64,000 bases of DNA, taken from assembly GCA_030770545.1 (NCBI GenBank), contig CM061105.1, positions 11,515,001 to 11,579,000 of the forward strand, read 5' to 3'. Origin of the DNA: Macropodus opercularis. Its lineage: Eukaryota; Chordata; Actinopteri; Anabantiformes; Osphronemidae. The notes beneath the pieces are model-generated. The model did not search any database and was not told where the DNA came from. It saw only the letters and a list, made by a program, of their open reading frames with translations. How positions within the stretch are numbered: position 1 is the first letter of the stretch; every line of letters begins with the position of its first letter. Position numbers and translations under genes: made by a program. This document shows positions 24,801 to 39,500 of this stretch, piece after piece.

Positions 24801-26402
24801 AGCAGGACCAGGTTGGGAGAAGGAATGCCAACCTCGATTAGACAAATAAAAAGCCTTATTTTTGCTCTCGCAGCAGACATTTCAGGCCTGTGGGAGGTTG
24901 TTGGGTGTGGGATTTGAGTTGGTCGTGAAAGAAAAAGTAGCAGGAGAATTAGATTGAAGGGGTGGGATGTTTGTGTCCACCCCTGTGACCTGACCATTGA
25001 ACCGACCCCCTGGTATGATGAAAGCTCTGTTTTTATTTGCCCAATACCTACAGAAAGCAGTGGAGTCCAATGCAAATAGATGGTGAAGAGGCTGAGGAAA
25101 AAAAAGAGTTTCTGCTGGTTTCAGTGTTCAGATGGAGATTAGTGGCACAGAAAACCGCCAAACACGCATAAAAGTATGAACGCAGTGATTTCTAGTTCAC
25201 GCGTTAAGAAGACGGCATTAAAAGCGTCACAACAGAAGTAAAACAGGTTGTGGTGGTTTCTTCAACGTCATCGGTGGAAGAATAAGGCAGAGCTTGAACT
25301 TTAGCTTTAGTTCTATCAGCGTCTTACCAAGCGTAATGTTATTACTTTTGGAAAAACAACATTAAAAGCAGCCTTAGTGTGAATAGGCAGGACTTTGGTA
25401 CGTTTGCTATTTGGCTCCCCCTACAGTCACTGAGCTTCACTCCGTGATACACAATTACCACAAATTCCAGTTTCCCTTCAACGGCTGCTGAGGCTCACAA
25501 GCTGTTGCTGATATGTCTTTTCCCGTTTATAGACGTTTTCCCCTCTTTACTGTAAAATGCTACAGGTTACTTAAAGGTTGGCTGGTGTTCTTTATATGCT
25601 GGCAGGGACATATTTTCATGGGCTCAGAGTTTATTAGCTTAGCATGTTGCTATGTGGACTAAATCAGGCTGTGAGTGACTTGATGCTGTAAAGATCTTGC
25701 AGCTGGTCAGTAAAACAGATGATCTCTGCACAGTGATAAAACATCTTTAAAGTGTTTCTTTAATATCTGAATATATTTAAACTTGAGCTCTCTTTAATAG
25801 AAAATGTTGCAACTTAATAATTTCATTTGAGCTTACAGTAAAATATAATAATATAATATTTGTTTTATATTTTAATCAACATTTGTTATTTGTTTGCCCT
25901 TCATAATGTTTACAATAAAATCATTTCCATATTTTATTCCTGTTAAAGGATTAGAGGTCAGGAAATTGGATGGATAATCATTAACTAAGCTCAACAGTGA
26001 AGTGAAGTAACCACTGTATGTTTCTCCATTAGTTCCGAGTTGTAAAAGTTTCCCATGTCTGCTTACCCCCATGGAAATTCCTTGCATCCTTCCTTCCTCT
26101 CGCAGCGGTAGACACTCACTCTGTCAGTCATTGTCCAGAGAAATGACAAAGGACCATCATTTTCCACTTTCAGGGGGTGTGGGAGGTTCTAGTTGTCCAG
26201 AGGGAAGAAGGAAAAACAGGAAGACCAAGAGAAAGCTCCCAGGTTGGACCCGGGGAACCCCTCGCTGGTCTGCCTCGTGGTGTTCAGTGTTGGAGAACCA
26301 GACAGTTGAGACGTTCCCATGTCGTGTTTTCTATTGTCTTTTGCACTTGGGTCAGGGATTCTCTTTCCATCCCATGTTGGCTGCGACGCTGCCAGAGTTA
26401 CT

Positions 26403-26540
26403 GTGGTTAGGAGGCTTGCAGAGCGAGACAGAGACAGCTGTCCTTTCACTGCAGAAGCCAGGTTCAAGTCCTGCTTTTGGCAAACATCCACACTGTTGCA
26501 GAGTCCTTGAGGATGACACTCAATCCTCTGTTGCAGACTT
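26403..26540 (+). mobile_element. Degenerate SINE-like remnant with tRNA-type boxes
   Basis: An A-box-like start (GTGGTTAGGAGGCTTG) is followed about 50 bp later by a near-consensus B box (GGTTCAAGTCC, 26460-26470), then 'gtccttgaggatgacactca', which resembles the 'gtccttgagcaagacact' body shared by many fish repeats. The arrangement suggests an old tRNA-derived SINE or related repeat. Similarity is from memory only and the spacing is imperfect. Confidence 0.4.
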
Positions 26541-29500
26541 TGCACGTTGATCTGGTTGTGAAAAGTGTCAAGAACTAAGAAAATAATGTAACAATGTGGT
26601 ATTTTTATTTTAAGAAAGTCAAACATTACCACTGCATATTGCGTAATTAATAATTTAGCATTATTCTTTTTGAAAACACTGCATCTGTCAGTCGGATTCA
26701 CTTTTGTGCGCAGTCGAACATTTAATCACTCAGATCACTTGCGTGTGTAACAGGAGCCAAGACGGTTTTATTTAGCCTGTGGAGGTGACATCAGTCACAG
26801 GGATGTGAAAGGCATTTCAGTCTCTAAAGCCAGCAGCCTTGACATCACAAGGATGGACGTCTACCTCAGCCCAGGCCTTCAGGTAACTCAGCACATGAGA
26901 CTGATAGCGAGCAGAGATGAGCAGGAACAGTTGGCCTGTAGATGTTTACTTCATGCTCTGCATTTCTCTGCTCACTGAACATTCAGCCTATAACTCCAGA
27001 CTGAGGTCCACAAGGTCAGTTCCTGTGATTACACAGAAAAACACTCTCATGCTCACTTGCTCGGTGTCAATAAAAATTACGACCACCTTGGTTTGTGCCA
27101 AGAAATAATCAACATCAGAATGGCAGCACCTGGTGTATCGTTGCTATATGCATGTGCCAAACACACTTCTGTCTCATTAGTTCGTGAGGAATAGTAGTAC
27201 ATTTTGTTTATTGAACTGGTGAGTTGGGATTTATTATTTCCTTCAACGGAGGAAATGTGGACACTTATTAAACACCTCATACTCAGGACATTTGTACAAC
27301 AACGACAAGAAGCCGGAAAAAGCAATAAAGAGGGGAACCCAGCGAAGAATGGGGAAAGCAAGTGTGCCGGGTTTTTAGGAAGTTTAAGCTGAAGACAACA
27401 CCCAGCACTTCTGAGGGCTTTACCTAAGGTCATGAAGCAGACATGATGAGGTGACACAGGGCCCAGACACTCAATCTCAGCTAAAGCAGTCAGCTTCTTG
27501 TCTTCCAGTCGACCCAGACATATAGCAAACTGTGATCGACTGTACAGAGGCACCGAGCCAAGACGACGGAGGAAGATAAATGTTCACAGATTTAAAAAAG
27601 CAGTATCTATTGATTTCATGAGGTTATTGCCAATGTCTACATTCAGTTTAGGGTCATGGGAAAATCTGAGTATCACCCAAATAATTAGCACTGAAGATAA
27701 ATGATATACATTTTGAGCAGACATCCATTTAAAAAATACTTGTGTGAAAGTAACACAGCAACTACTGTATTCGCTTAATTGGGCCACAACCACAATTTGT
27801 CAGACAAATCATATGACCAAGACACTTCCTTTCAAAATAGTATTTAAAGAACCACTAATATGCAAAAAGCAAATTAAAGGGTAAGCGCACATCACGATCG
27901 ATGTGAAGTTATTTTACATCAATGCAAACCACTAATGTTTAATGTTCCTGTTGTTTAAAATGCGCCAGGCTTAGCACGATGATTGAACATTGTGTGCACT
28001 GGACGATTTCCACATTTTTATATTGTGAGATATCTGCAGTAGCAGCCGTTCGCTGGTTTCCCTCAGTGAATTGAGGATGGCCGTTAACTTTGTGTTTGCA
28101 CTGACATCAGCCACTGACCAAGGCTGTCGAACAGACAGCGAAATATGCACTCAGGCAAACTGCACACTCCCTTTTCCCACATCCCATCCCAGAGCCCTTT
28201 ATGTTGTCCACACAATGGAAATCCAAACACACAAGAAAGAGTTTTTTTTTCATGCAAATGTGAAATCCATACAGGAAAAAGAAAAATATGCAGTCGGAGA
28301 TTCACCATGCGCCCAAAGAAAACAGCGCTCAGTAAAGTGCCTGCACCGCCAGCCCGACAACCTCTTGCCTTTCAATTATGCTGCCAGCAGTAAATCAACT
28401 TGACAAATACTGAAGGATGTGACCTTTTGATCTGAGCTAAACCCAACCTTGCCTCAAAATCTCTGTCGCAGTTGACAGACTGCTCTTCACACACGCTCAC
28501 ATTCAGCAGCAGCCATCAAATGAAACACACGATTAAAGACAGTTCACTTTTAAAATATGAGCTGTTGGAAAGGCCGTCTGTAATTACATTCAATCGCAGG
28601 GTGGGTCAGTGTTTGGATTAGCTCCACTTGTATCAGTTTGTAGATAAAACGGACCTGTGTGGCATCTGACTGTTACAAATGTGAAATAGTCAAACCATCG
28701 CGCACATGACACATCAAACCTTTAGCATCAAACGAGTCTGTGTTTTATTCCATGCAGTGAACTTTGCTCATTCTCTTCCTGGCGTTTTTCCTTCGACGTT
28801 TTAGTTAAGCTCTGGGCAGAAGATAGCATCAGCAGTCCCAGCGGGCAGGGGACAGGCTGTGGGAAAGTATACGATGATCCCTCTAATTGTCGCTGTCTGA
28901 ACACCTCCTCCCAGTCGCAGAGACACTGTCGTCTCAAACAGTCTGATGTCAACAGCTGTCTGCTGATGTAGCTCCAGGAGTCGGAAAACTGCTTGGCTCG
29001 GGCGCAGCACTGGTTCTCTGACAGACCTGATGCTCGGCACTTACTTCACCATCAGAGACACTAACTACGATGCAGACAGATAAACGCGGCTCGGATGACG
29101 ACGTGCTGAGAAAAAAACGATAAGAGCTGCTAATTATCCATTGTTTAACTAGCACATCTATGATTTGTGCTCTTTAAGTGCATACATTTATGTTGTTCAG
29201 CTAGAATTTTAACAACTTTATCAGATACTGTGATATGTGCTAAAACTAGTTCTAACATTTATATGCAATATTCACAACTAAAATAGTGTCGGCATGTATT
29301 TGAGGGGTGAGAAAAGCAAGCCCACATCAACATGCAGGAGGACATTACATTTGTTCTGATGTTGAACAGATGTAAGAGGAATTGACACAAACATTGAATA
29401 AACAAAACCATGAACCTGTATTTCTATACAAACTAACAAAATAGTCTAATAATTCCCATAAAAGCAAATGTTATACTAGAAGGAGAACAAACCAAAACAT

Positions 29501-32277
29501 GTCGTAACTCTTCATGATATATACAAGTATACTGTAATTCTATACCCTCAAATACATCTCAGGACACATAGTGGATGTGAAATCCGGGTTTGGAAAACAA
29601 GCCACTTTCTCCTCCATCAAAGCGCAGAGATTTAGGAATGTGGCCTCAGACTTGGCACAAATCTGGAAGAGAGTCATGAAGCTGAATGTGGGCAATAAAC
29701 AACGAGTCACAAAATGTACACTTCACATGCAACACAGTTGGTGATTCACTTAACCGTCTGGCTTGGATCTCGCTCACTCGGCCTTGGTCACATATGGCAT
29801 CGGCTCTTCCCGCAGCAGAGCACAGACAAACACGAGTGAAGCTGAATGCAGGTTATCAATATACAGTAATGCTCACAAATTACACCATGCGGGGAGAATC
29901 TGAATACACAACTCTCACTGCCAACTTCATTTGAGACAATGGAAACCTTTTGGTCTCCCCTCCCTTTTGTGCAGTCAGAGCGCTGCTCCCTCCTTACGTC
30001 AGCCCCATTCCCCTATTAAAACAATATACCAAAGACTTTGTGTGCAGCCCATTAATGACTAGAGGAATTAATGTTGAGCCGCAGCCAGGGTTCAAAGAGA
30101 GAACGTGCTATACAGCAGGCCACCAGCGATGTCAGACGCCAACGTTCACGTCACAACAGTATACGCTTGCTTAATTGGATGACGTTCGGCGAGCAATTAC
30201 AAGCTTGTCTCCGAGAAGGGAAGGGCTCGACAGAGATAACACAATTACGTAGAGTGGACAAAGGCTTGATGCTGGACGGCAGTACTGACATGAAGAGGGA
30301 GCGGCGACCGAGTGTCCCATCACTGTTTTCCCCAAACACAGTGATGCATCAAAGAAACACACATCGCAGATTCCACATTTCCCACGTTTCTGTAACTTAT
30401 CCACCTAAAACGCACAAATAGAAACTTATCTAAACTATTATCCAGGCTCTTAAACAACAAAAAGCTTTACAAAAGCCAGAACACTGCTGCAGCCACGTAG
30501 AGGTGGTAGATCCCAGTGAAAAACAACCTCAAGAAGAGCAGACGAGGGAGAGAGAGCAGGTGAGACGCAGGTGTAAGAATCAGAGAACGGCATCACGTCT
30601 GGAGCAACAGGACAGGGAGGATTTTAAAATCAAAGCCACAGACTGACGGAGCGGAATTTAAATGATGAACTTATGAACTGTGTGACTTTAATGCTTGGAA
30701 ATTAAATGTTTGATCATTTCTTTCATGTAAATGTTGAGATGACTTGGTTAAAATGACCAATACATGAATTAATTGCATTAATTAACCTGATGACACAGTT
30801 TTTAATTGTTCTGTTGAATTAAATCATCATTTGCACCTGTTGAATGTGACACGTGTATCTGTTTTGTTTTTAACTTAGCTTTGTTGAGTAATAAGTTGTC
30901 AGTGCCAGCTTGTTTTAACTCCAGTATCAATCCCTCAGCTCAGTAATTGATTAATGACGATAATAAAGGAAACAGGTTGTAGAGTATCTTTTAGGGGTTT
31001 GTGTTTTTCTTTACTGTTTTGAAACACACTAACGTCTACTCAGGTTTTGAGGTACAGGTGGGTTTGATTACATCTTGAGTTATCGTAACATCTTCTGAAA
31101 TTACAAACGTTAGCGTTGTAGCCATGGAAATATTTCAGCGACGTACGTGAAAGACTTGAAAGATTCATGTAGTGTTTATGATGGAGTTAGCAGGCGTCTG
31201 ACCTCCGGGTTGAAAGAACTATCCTGAAACAAAGGAAGATGGAGAATGACCTGAAGTGTGAAATCACTCCCAGGTCACATGTGTTTCTGTTCATCCTCTT
31301 CACCTTGAGGCTTTAGGAGATGGAGCAGATAGCACGCAACGCTGCGGCAGACCTGCGAAAGGCCACCTCACTGGAGCAGATGCAGGCTCCAGTCTTTTAG
31401 AAGCACAGTTGCAGATTAATGATTTGTGCTCTGACAGCAAGCCTGTGCATGATCACAGCATGCTGTTGCTCGGGAACCGAACAGGCATGTGGTTTATTAT
31501 TCCGAATCTGGAGAATATTTCATGGGAATATTCTCTGCTAGTCACAAAGCTTTCACGCTATTTTTGACAACGTCTCCACAGTGAGCCAAGTGACCTCTCT
31601 CAGCTTCCACAGTGAGGCCAGTGGCTGCATATTGCAAAATAATAATTTGATGAAATGTTCAGGATATAAAAATAAGAGGGTCAGCAATTGACAGCAGACA
31701 GTCCACAGCCCAGTGAGATCAAATGAGAGCCATTATGAGTCTCATTACGTTTCTTAGTGATAAGGGGAGCATGAAGTTCTCCAGACAAGCTCTGCTGTCA
31801 ATGCACAGATAAAAGGCTTCCTCTTTTCAAAGGCCCACTCCTCATTTGGATAAGCCGCTTAATCAGCAAAACACTTAAGGAACTATTCCCTCATTAATGT
31901 TAAGGCAAACGTGTTTGCACCCAAAGCAGTCGGTCTGGAGCAGACAGCCCACACTCGGATCAACCTTTGCTTAAGACTCATCCTTCATAATCAGCTGAAT
32001 TTAGATTGATGCAGCGCACGCAAATTTTTTAGCTCTTAAGTAAAAACGTTGTGAAGACTAAGGAAACAATTTTCAAACGAATGTGGCTTTGGTGGTTTAT
32101 GTCATAATTACAAAGGCCCATAACAGATGAAGGTTTACATTTTTATGCTAAAAAATGCTTTTAAATTTTCATTTACATAACTTTCACGTATCACAACAGC
32201 CAAACCAAACCAGCACAACATAATTTAGAGTGAACACAGAACGTAATGACTATAGCAGATGGCAGAAGTACTGTATG

Positions 32278-32306
32278 TCTTATATCCTGTGAACCAGGAT
32301 ATAAGA
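32278..32306. repeat. Perfect 12-bp inverted repeat with 5-nt loop
   Basis: Left arm TCTTATATCCTG (32278-32289), loop TGAAC, right arm CAGGATATAAGA (32295-32306), with no mismatches. The stem is AT-rich and short of a microRNA precursor. Confidence 0.9.
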
Positions 32307-35300
32307 TTAATACCTAAAAACACAAAATACTGTATTTAATTGAGTGAGGACTGGGGTTTTATCTGTTAATTAGGTGCTGCTGCTCTCAATTACTACAGTT
32401 TTACACATTTCATCACACAAATGTCACGGAAAATGCCAAAATCATCCTAAAGAAAGGGAAATAGTGCTTGAATCATCCCGTCATCATGAGCTAAAGGGTA
32501 GAGCTACCGTTGTGCTTAATTTATGGTTCACGTTTACTCTGGGGCTCTAGTGATAGAGCATTATAGGATTTAAAAGTTAAAAACGTTTAGCTGTCACTTA
32601 ATGCAGTGGCTCATTTGGCCCTGAGACTAAAAAGGCCTGGTTGTGCTCATGCAACTTTAGTTGCCGTTTAAAGGTGTCGTTACATGTCATGGTCTAAAAC
32701 TGGGCTCAGCCTGTCGCTACATTAATCCTGAGTGCAGGCAAAAGATTTAGGGAGGTCACGATGTCTCAACCCGTTTGCGTGTGATCATCATCAGCCATCA
32801 TTTCTTTTGTCTGCCATCATTCGTGTGGTGACTCCATCAAATCACTGGCAGCCTTGTGACGGACTCCTCACAGAGCAACAAAGGAATGAAGATTCGGTGA
32901 ATGATAAGCATCTCACGGTGACTTCAGAATATTTTCTGCCTACAATTACTCACCACCCAAATGATGAGATAGAATGTCACTTCTGGTTCCCGCTGCAGCG
33001 TTTGAATGCCTGACTGGTGACAAGAGCATGACTAACAGGGTAAATGCAGTGAGAAAGGGTCTGAGAACGAGACATTGTTAGCAACGCTTCATCCTCTGCT
33101 CTCGCTCTCTCAGCTGACCAGTCTCGCATCCACGGTCGCTGTCATGTCCTCAGCCTGCGGCTTGGCATCGTTAGACAGGAAGATAAATGCGCCTGCTATG
33201 GTCAGCATCACTATTAATGAACAGTGACATCATTGCATGGTCTCCATAACAGGCCTCTAACTCTGCCCAAAACTAGTCCAGATGTCTGTTTGATTAAAGG
33301 CTTAAATGAGTTTGGAGGGTGAGAGGGGAAAAGCACAGCACAGGTCAACCTGGTTTCTGAACTGTTTTGTAAAACTCTCTTAAAAACATTGACAATTCTC
33401 CAACCGCCACATCTCAGCCAGGACTTTTCCTCCCAGACTTCACCTGCTTTCAAACGTCAGCGCCCGATAATCTGCAGGAAGCGCGTTTGCCTCATTGGAT
33501 TTACTGCTTAATACGAGCCGTTACATACTTCCTACTGCTAATTCATTCATAGACTGAAGTTGTGAAGCTGCTGGAAGCTCTTGAGACAGTAAATACCAAC
33601 TTACAGGAAAACATATTGCAACCAATCAGTGCTTGGGATGAGGCCAGGAATGTGTGTGTGCTTGGATTGTTTGGCACTGCAAGTTTTAAATAGAGCAGAT
33701 TGTATTCAGGGCTTGTCTCACATCCTAAAGTCGCTGATGCTCTTCCTTGTTTCCTGTATTCTGCTCTAGCACGTCTAGTTGTACGACCAGCGCAGTCACC
33801 AGGCTAAAGATTGCGATGAAACGGAGAGGTCGTAACTGGTCGTGTGCTGTCTCTAACTGCGCTGGTGGCAGGCGAGTAATGGAACATGATTTCAGGCTAC
33901 TTCATTTTCTCTCAATGTGTCATGTCAGCAGTCATGAGGTGAAGAGGCCTTGAAAGCCTCAGCGAGACACATGCAGTCATCTGGCAGAGCCACCGGGGAC
34001 TTACCTCCAGTCCTGAAAAGAGGGATTTAGGTAAACTCAAAAATAAAACCCAAACAGAAAAACAAACCTGTCATGGATGAGGATAAACAAAGTCTACCTC
34101 GATTTTTCCCCTCTCTCTCCAACCAGCGTTTGACCTCTGCTGGCCGCAAGGAGACGCAGGCAGTTTGGACCGACTGCAACCTGAACTGCCACATTAAATG
34201 ACTCACCTGACACTGCCTGGGCGTGACCGTCCTCAGCTCACATTTTCCCCCACAAGTCTTTACGAGACCAGGCCAAGGCTGAAACTGAAGCACAAACCCA
34301 CCCAGCGCTTTCTGGCCCACTTGTTTTCTTTAGCGTATATGTAGCTGATGCAGGATGGATAGAGGGCTGAAAACTGAGAATCCGTGAGTCACTTTATTTG
34401 CTTTATTTGGTCTAATGGCAGACACAATGTTTATCATGTTACTATGGTATAGTCTGAGGCTAAGGTCTGTGACGTGCTGTTTTTCACAGTGTTTCCATGA
34501 ATGGGGGCCGTTATTGAGTATAAATATTGCAGCGAGATGCGTTTGTGTTCTGTTTTGACTGCACAGGTACACGACGCTGGCGTAAACGTGAGGAAACTCC
34601 CTCTTGGGTGTGTCAAGCTCAGCCGTCTTCTGCAGCGCTGAACAGCGGAAACCATCGCTCACTGTCTGCGTCCCTGTCGCGACTGCAGCGTTTCTATCTG
34701 CTGGCGAAGGCCTGACAGGTGCCTCACATGGTGGCTGGAGGCCCTGTGAGGGCGGGGAGCCAGCTACAGCGGGAAAAGGTGGAGCGGCAGGAGGTGGCAG
34801 ATGAACTCAGATGAAACCGCAGAGCATGCAGCTGCACAAGGAGCGTTTCAGGCCTGTCCGTCACCCTGTTTGCTGTTTGCTCTACGGTTATACGTCTGTT
34901 TTTTGTGCTTGCCTTGAAGCTGCTACCACTCACTATGAAATGCATAAATGGTCTCTTGCAGAATTTGCCAACAAACATGCCTTGGTTTCAGTTCATACTT
35001 AAAGCGAACGTTCTAACTGAATAAGAAACAAACATTTAAAACTGAAGATTTCTGTAAACTTTTCAGTGATTCTGAAAAGATGTAATCATCACTCAAAGCA
35101 GTGAAACATAATAAATAACACTTTTATCTTTGTTTAGACATCTTCAATCAGAAGCGACGTCTGCTTTCTAAACACAGACAAATCTCTCTTTCCTCTGTGG
35201 TCCGAGGAGACGTGTGAAGCCGGCCGCGGTCTCAGGATGTCCGTCCGCTGTTTGAAGTTTATCGAACTACCATATGCATTTGTTTTCCCCCACGGAGTAA

Positions 35301-36584
35301 ATGATGATACTCTCTGTCCACTTATCATCCGCCTTTCCACCGGTGCATGAGTTATTTGTTAAGATGTGACACCTCACTGTCCAGAGAGCCTGCTGCAATG
35401 GGCATGATTCACGGAGGCAGGCGATGAGACACAGGAAGGCCATTAAAAATCCTATCAGCATCGCGTCACAGTCGCTGGACAGCTAGCGAGAAGTTTTATG
35501 TCGAGGCTTGTTTTCACTAATGGAGAGTCCAGACTGACGCTACAGTCCAGCCTTAATAATGTCATTGTTACATTTATTTATTTAGCAATTGTTTGAGAAC
35601 CAGAGCATCGGTGATTCTGAACGGTAAAACACTGCTGCACAGGAACAAAGGGTCAAAGGCTGAAGATATTAACAGCACTCTGGTGTGAGCGCATTAAATG
35701 ACAGCCATAATACACACAACATTGCTAAAATGATTACACACACACATAAATGGCCTTGACATATATACACAGGAGAGTATCCTGACTGCGGCAGATGCCG
35801 GAGCTCAGATGGCATCAGTGTGAGCTGAAAAACATCCAGCATGCAATGTTTATGAAACTAAATCCTTGAGAGCGCAGCAATTTTAGCTCAGTGATAAATT
35901 TCCTTTTTGGATTGCCTCAATCTTCCAACGCACTTAGATACACATTCTAAGTGCTTTGAAGACTGAAGGTGGACATATGGCTTTCCCTCTCCTCCCTTCA
36001 ATTTACTGATACATACCAGGTGTTACACTCTTCTCGTTGCCGTTTCGAGATAATGGTTCCATTCCTGGAAGAGAGGGAGAAAAACACACGCACATGTTTG
36101 CATGCTACAGCGAGGAATCCGCCTTCTACCGTATTCCGCTATTGTGTGGCACAAACGAATTCCAGTTCCTTTGTTTGAGAGGCAAAGCGGCTGTGTTGAA
36201 TCCCATGTGGCCTTCAGATGTTTCTGCTATTACTAACAGCCACGACAATTTATTATAGTGGAGCTCCAAGACACAAGATGAGGCAATGAGGCACGAGTTT
36301 TCTTCTGAGACCTGCTGCTTAAGGCCGATCGTGCACAATGAGCTGCCACATGAAAGAACACTGTGTATAGATAATTAAATGATAAGAGGAAAGGAATGAG
36401 ATGCTTCGTTTGCTGCCTGTCTGGCCGCGCTGATGGGTGTCTCCTTTAAGAGTCAAAGGGTGGTCAACATCACGCTTCACAGAGGAATGCATGGAAAATG
36501 TGGGGTGATGCTCTGGTGGTGGCTGTTTTGAATTTATCACTGGGATGCACTCATCGCTGTCACTGTGTGCCATTTTGGAATGAA

Positions 36585-36596
36585 GGGGGGGGGGGG
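36585..36596. repeat. G12 homopolymer
   Basis: Twelve consecutive G residues on the + strand, an error-prone site for sequencing and assembly. Confidence 0.95.
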
Positions 36597-39500
36597 TGTG
36601 AATTTACTGTCTAATTTTGAGTCCCCGTAGATCAGAGCACGCGTGAACACACGTGTGGCTAAGACGAGCCCAAGTTGCGTTAACTGGCAAACGGACGCGG
36701 GTCACACCAAGCCGACCCAGACGCCCCTCCCTCCCCGCCCTCATCACACACAGATGATCTACAACTAGAAGGTTTTGCTCCGTTTTACCGACGAGAATTA
36801 CAGTAATGTTATTAGCGCCGCTCAGTCAGGAGCCACTGTAAGAACAAACTCGGTGCATGTCAACATCAGCCCGTGTCCCTCGTTTTCATAATCACAGTTC
36901 AAGTCTTAATCAGATTAAGCATGTACAATACGGGCTTACTCTGTGTGTGTGGTCTCCTGCCCGAGCTCCCGCCCAGATCCTCTTAATCACAGGATAACAC
37001 CTGTGGGATGTTGGATCTTTACTGTGGGTAATATTATTACGAGGTAGCTGATTGACACCTTACATTGGATTTTAATATGTGATTTTGTTCCTGAAAAGAC
37101 AAATATGTGTGTGGACACCCAGACAGCTCCTGTTAATACAGTAGCTGAGTTTTTAAGGGAAACAGGAGCAAGTCACTGGATCCTACATGCAGTCAGATGT
37201 CAGCAGACACACAGATGACCGGTGCTTTTCTCCGTGGTATTTTAAATGCATTACACCGATCTGTAACTTTTTCCCCGTCTCAGAGTAATATGCTCGACTC
37301 CTGTTTTTTTTCCTATCAGCGTTTTCGCGGCGCTAAATCAAACTGTTTCTAATTAGAGGGAAGCGAGTGCAGGGAGAGGCAGGGAGGTCTGAGGAAACGC
37401 AGCCACTGAAGGTGTGAAAGATGAGGACAGATGTTGTGTTGTCTCTGATGGTGAGGTCACTTTGATGGCTTTGACCTCATATGCACAAGTCAGCGGGACT
37501 CTTGCAGCCAACAGATCATAAATATATGCCTGGGATTGGGAGGCAGACATTACCAGCATAGCGCCACATGACCTAATGATCTGGCAGGCTACAGATGGCG
37601 TAGTGTGCCTTGGTGTGCCCATACTACCATTCATTCATACTGCAAAACACATTTACTGTTCTGCTGTAGTATTACCAGTAATGACTTTGTGACACCAAGC
37701 AAATAAAAGCTACAAATTGTAACCAGAGAAGTGTTTTTCCACTTTGTACGAATTGCAGGTGACACGGCGTAAGATGCCCTTGACCTGATAGTTGCATGAT
37801 AGCGCTGGACTGCAAAAAAGCTAATTGACCACTTTGGACTCATTATAACAATTAGTGTTGGTCTGACCGTGACCCCTAATTCAATTTTTCACAAATTACC
37901 ACAAGTCAATAAGCAATGAGCAGGGATACGCCGCCCACTGCTGGCAGGAATGCGCATGTACAACATGCTCACCGTAAAACCACACATCCATCACCTAACC
38001 CTCTAAAAGTTCGGGGAGGTCTGTTTAGTGTAAGCTTCTCTACAGAGTACGAAGATGTCTGTGGACCAGAAGACAAGTCAGATGACGTTCAGAGCTGCGC
38101 TCCAGCTCTTCCCTGTTGTTTTGTAATGACTGTATCAGTGATCACGTCCTCAAGCAGGCAATTCCAGTTGCGAAGCCACATAGAGGATTTATGAGAACCA
38201 GATGGGCTCTGCTCCCTTACAAGCTCGGCCCGACTCAAAAAACACAGGGCTGGCTTCTCCCAGGCCTGCTCTGAGGGGAACGGAGAGCGGCTGGTCCACC
38301 CATTTCCTTTCCTTGCCCTTCCCAGGCATGTCAGAGAGGAGCCAAGCCAAAAAAAATCAGACCTGCAGTGGCTTTTGGACAGGCCAGGACTCGAACAGTG
38401 TGGTAATTACGGATGGCAAGAGGGAAGGTGTGCGGTAGAGAGGAAGGGGGCTGCCAGGCGGAATCATCCCGTGCCAAGGGCTTTAAAAAAGCCACAAAGG
38501 AACTAAAAGAAAAATAAACAAACATGTTGCTAAAAAGCTCTGACACTTTTTTCCCCCCTAATCTGACTGTCACAGCACAAGTGGAGTTCAAGGCTCCTCA
38601 CGCTCTGGTTAGAAACAAGGCCGCCGCACATACGACCCGGGTCACTGGGATGTGAGCAGAGGGAGCGATGAAGATGCTAATGGGCCTCGCCACTGTGTTA
38701 CACACTGCATCAGTGGAGCCATATTCCTGTCTCCTGTACCACACAGTATCTCCACAGCCATCTCTCACCCACTCTTCAAACACCTTCAATTATTGCCAGC
38801 AGCAATTTGCACTTGTCCTTGCAACTCCTTGCTGCTATCAGCCACCTGTTTTTCATTGGTCTGACATACTTCTGGTATCCATCCCCACGTCTCAGCTGAG
38901 GCAGCTGCACGGCTCCCCTGGCTCGGACCTGCCTGGCAGGAGCTCAGCTTATAGTGGTTTTGAGAAGACCTCTTGCATTGTGCAGGAATTGAAAGACATT
39001 ATACATACTGGATCTGAAGCTGCAGAATGTGTCCTCCTGTCTGTTACCAAGAATGTTACAGCTCCGTGCAGGGTCTTCAGTGACTATATGCTGGAAGAGG
39101 AGGAGAGGAAATAGGCCGATCAAGACTTCTTTTCAGTATCAGTATTTCGCTCTGTGTGTTCAATGACTCTAGGACTTTTTAACAGTGCCGCTGTGCTTGA
39201 TCACTGCATCATTGCATCTCTGACCAGACTTATTCCTCTGCAGTGATTTGTAATGACTGTGGAAGCCAAACTCTGTCATTGTTTTCCCAGCAAAGGCTTC
39301 AGATCAGACAATGTTCTTTTCTACAGGGTGTGGAAAAATTTTATTTGCACTGGAAAACCAGATTTCTTTTCTTGTATATATTCACTTGGCTAAAAGTTTT
39401 GAAGGTGAATTTGGTGAGAACTTGATTTTGATTTGGACTCAAGGACAAGTGATAGGACATATGATGGTTTTTATTTACTGACTTTATTTGAACTAAGGTT

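Larger units (their letters stand above)
14976..26402. other. Intergenic, no coding exon recognised (part 1)
   Basis: Non-coding stretch downstream of wnt9a. ORFs here, including a 286-codon one on the - strand at 24215-25075, show no known domain, no exon-like splice flanks with continued homology, and are treated as chance. Visible items are a CpG-rich patch near 18190-18720, a palindromic TGACGTCA at 20487-20494 and a TA microsatellite at 21775-21806. Confidence 0.7.

Noticed and set aside
26071..26550. 159-codon + strand ORF
   Set aside because: Overlaps the probable SINE-like remnant, has other open frames across it, and lacks any family motif.
30770..30780. TAAT-N3-ATTA paired-homeodomain dimer site
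   Set aside because: Expected about once or more by chance in 64 kb of AT-rich DNA; no supporting context.
38668..39114. 148-codon + strand ORF
   Set aside because: No known motif and low-information composition; likely chance.
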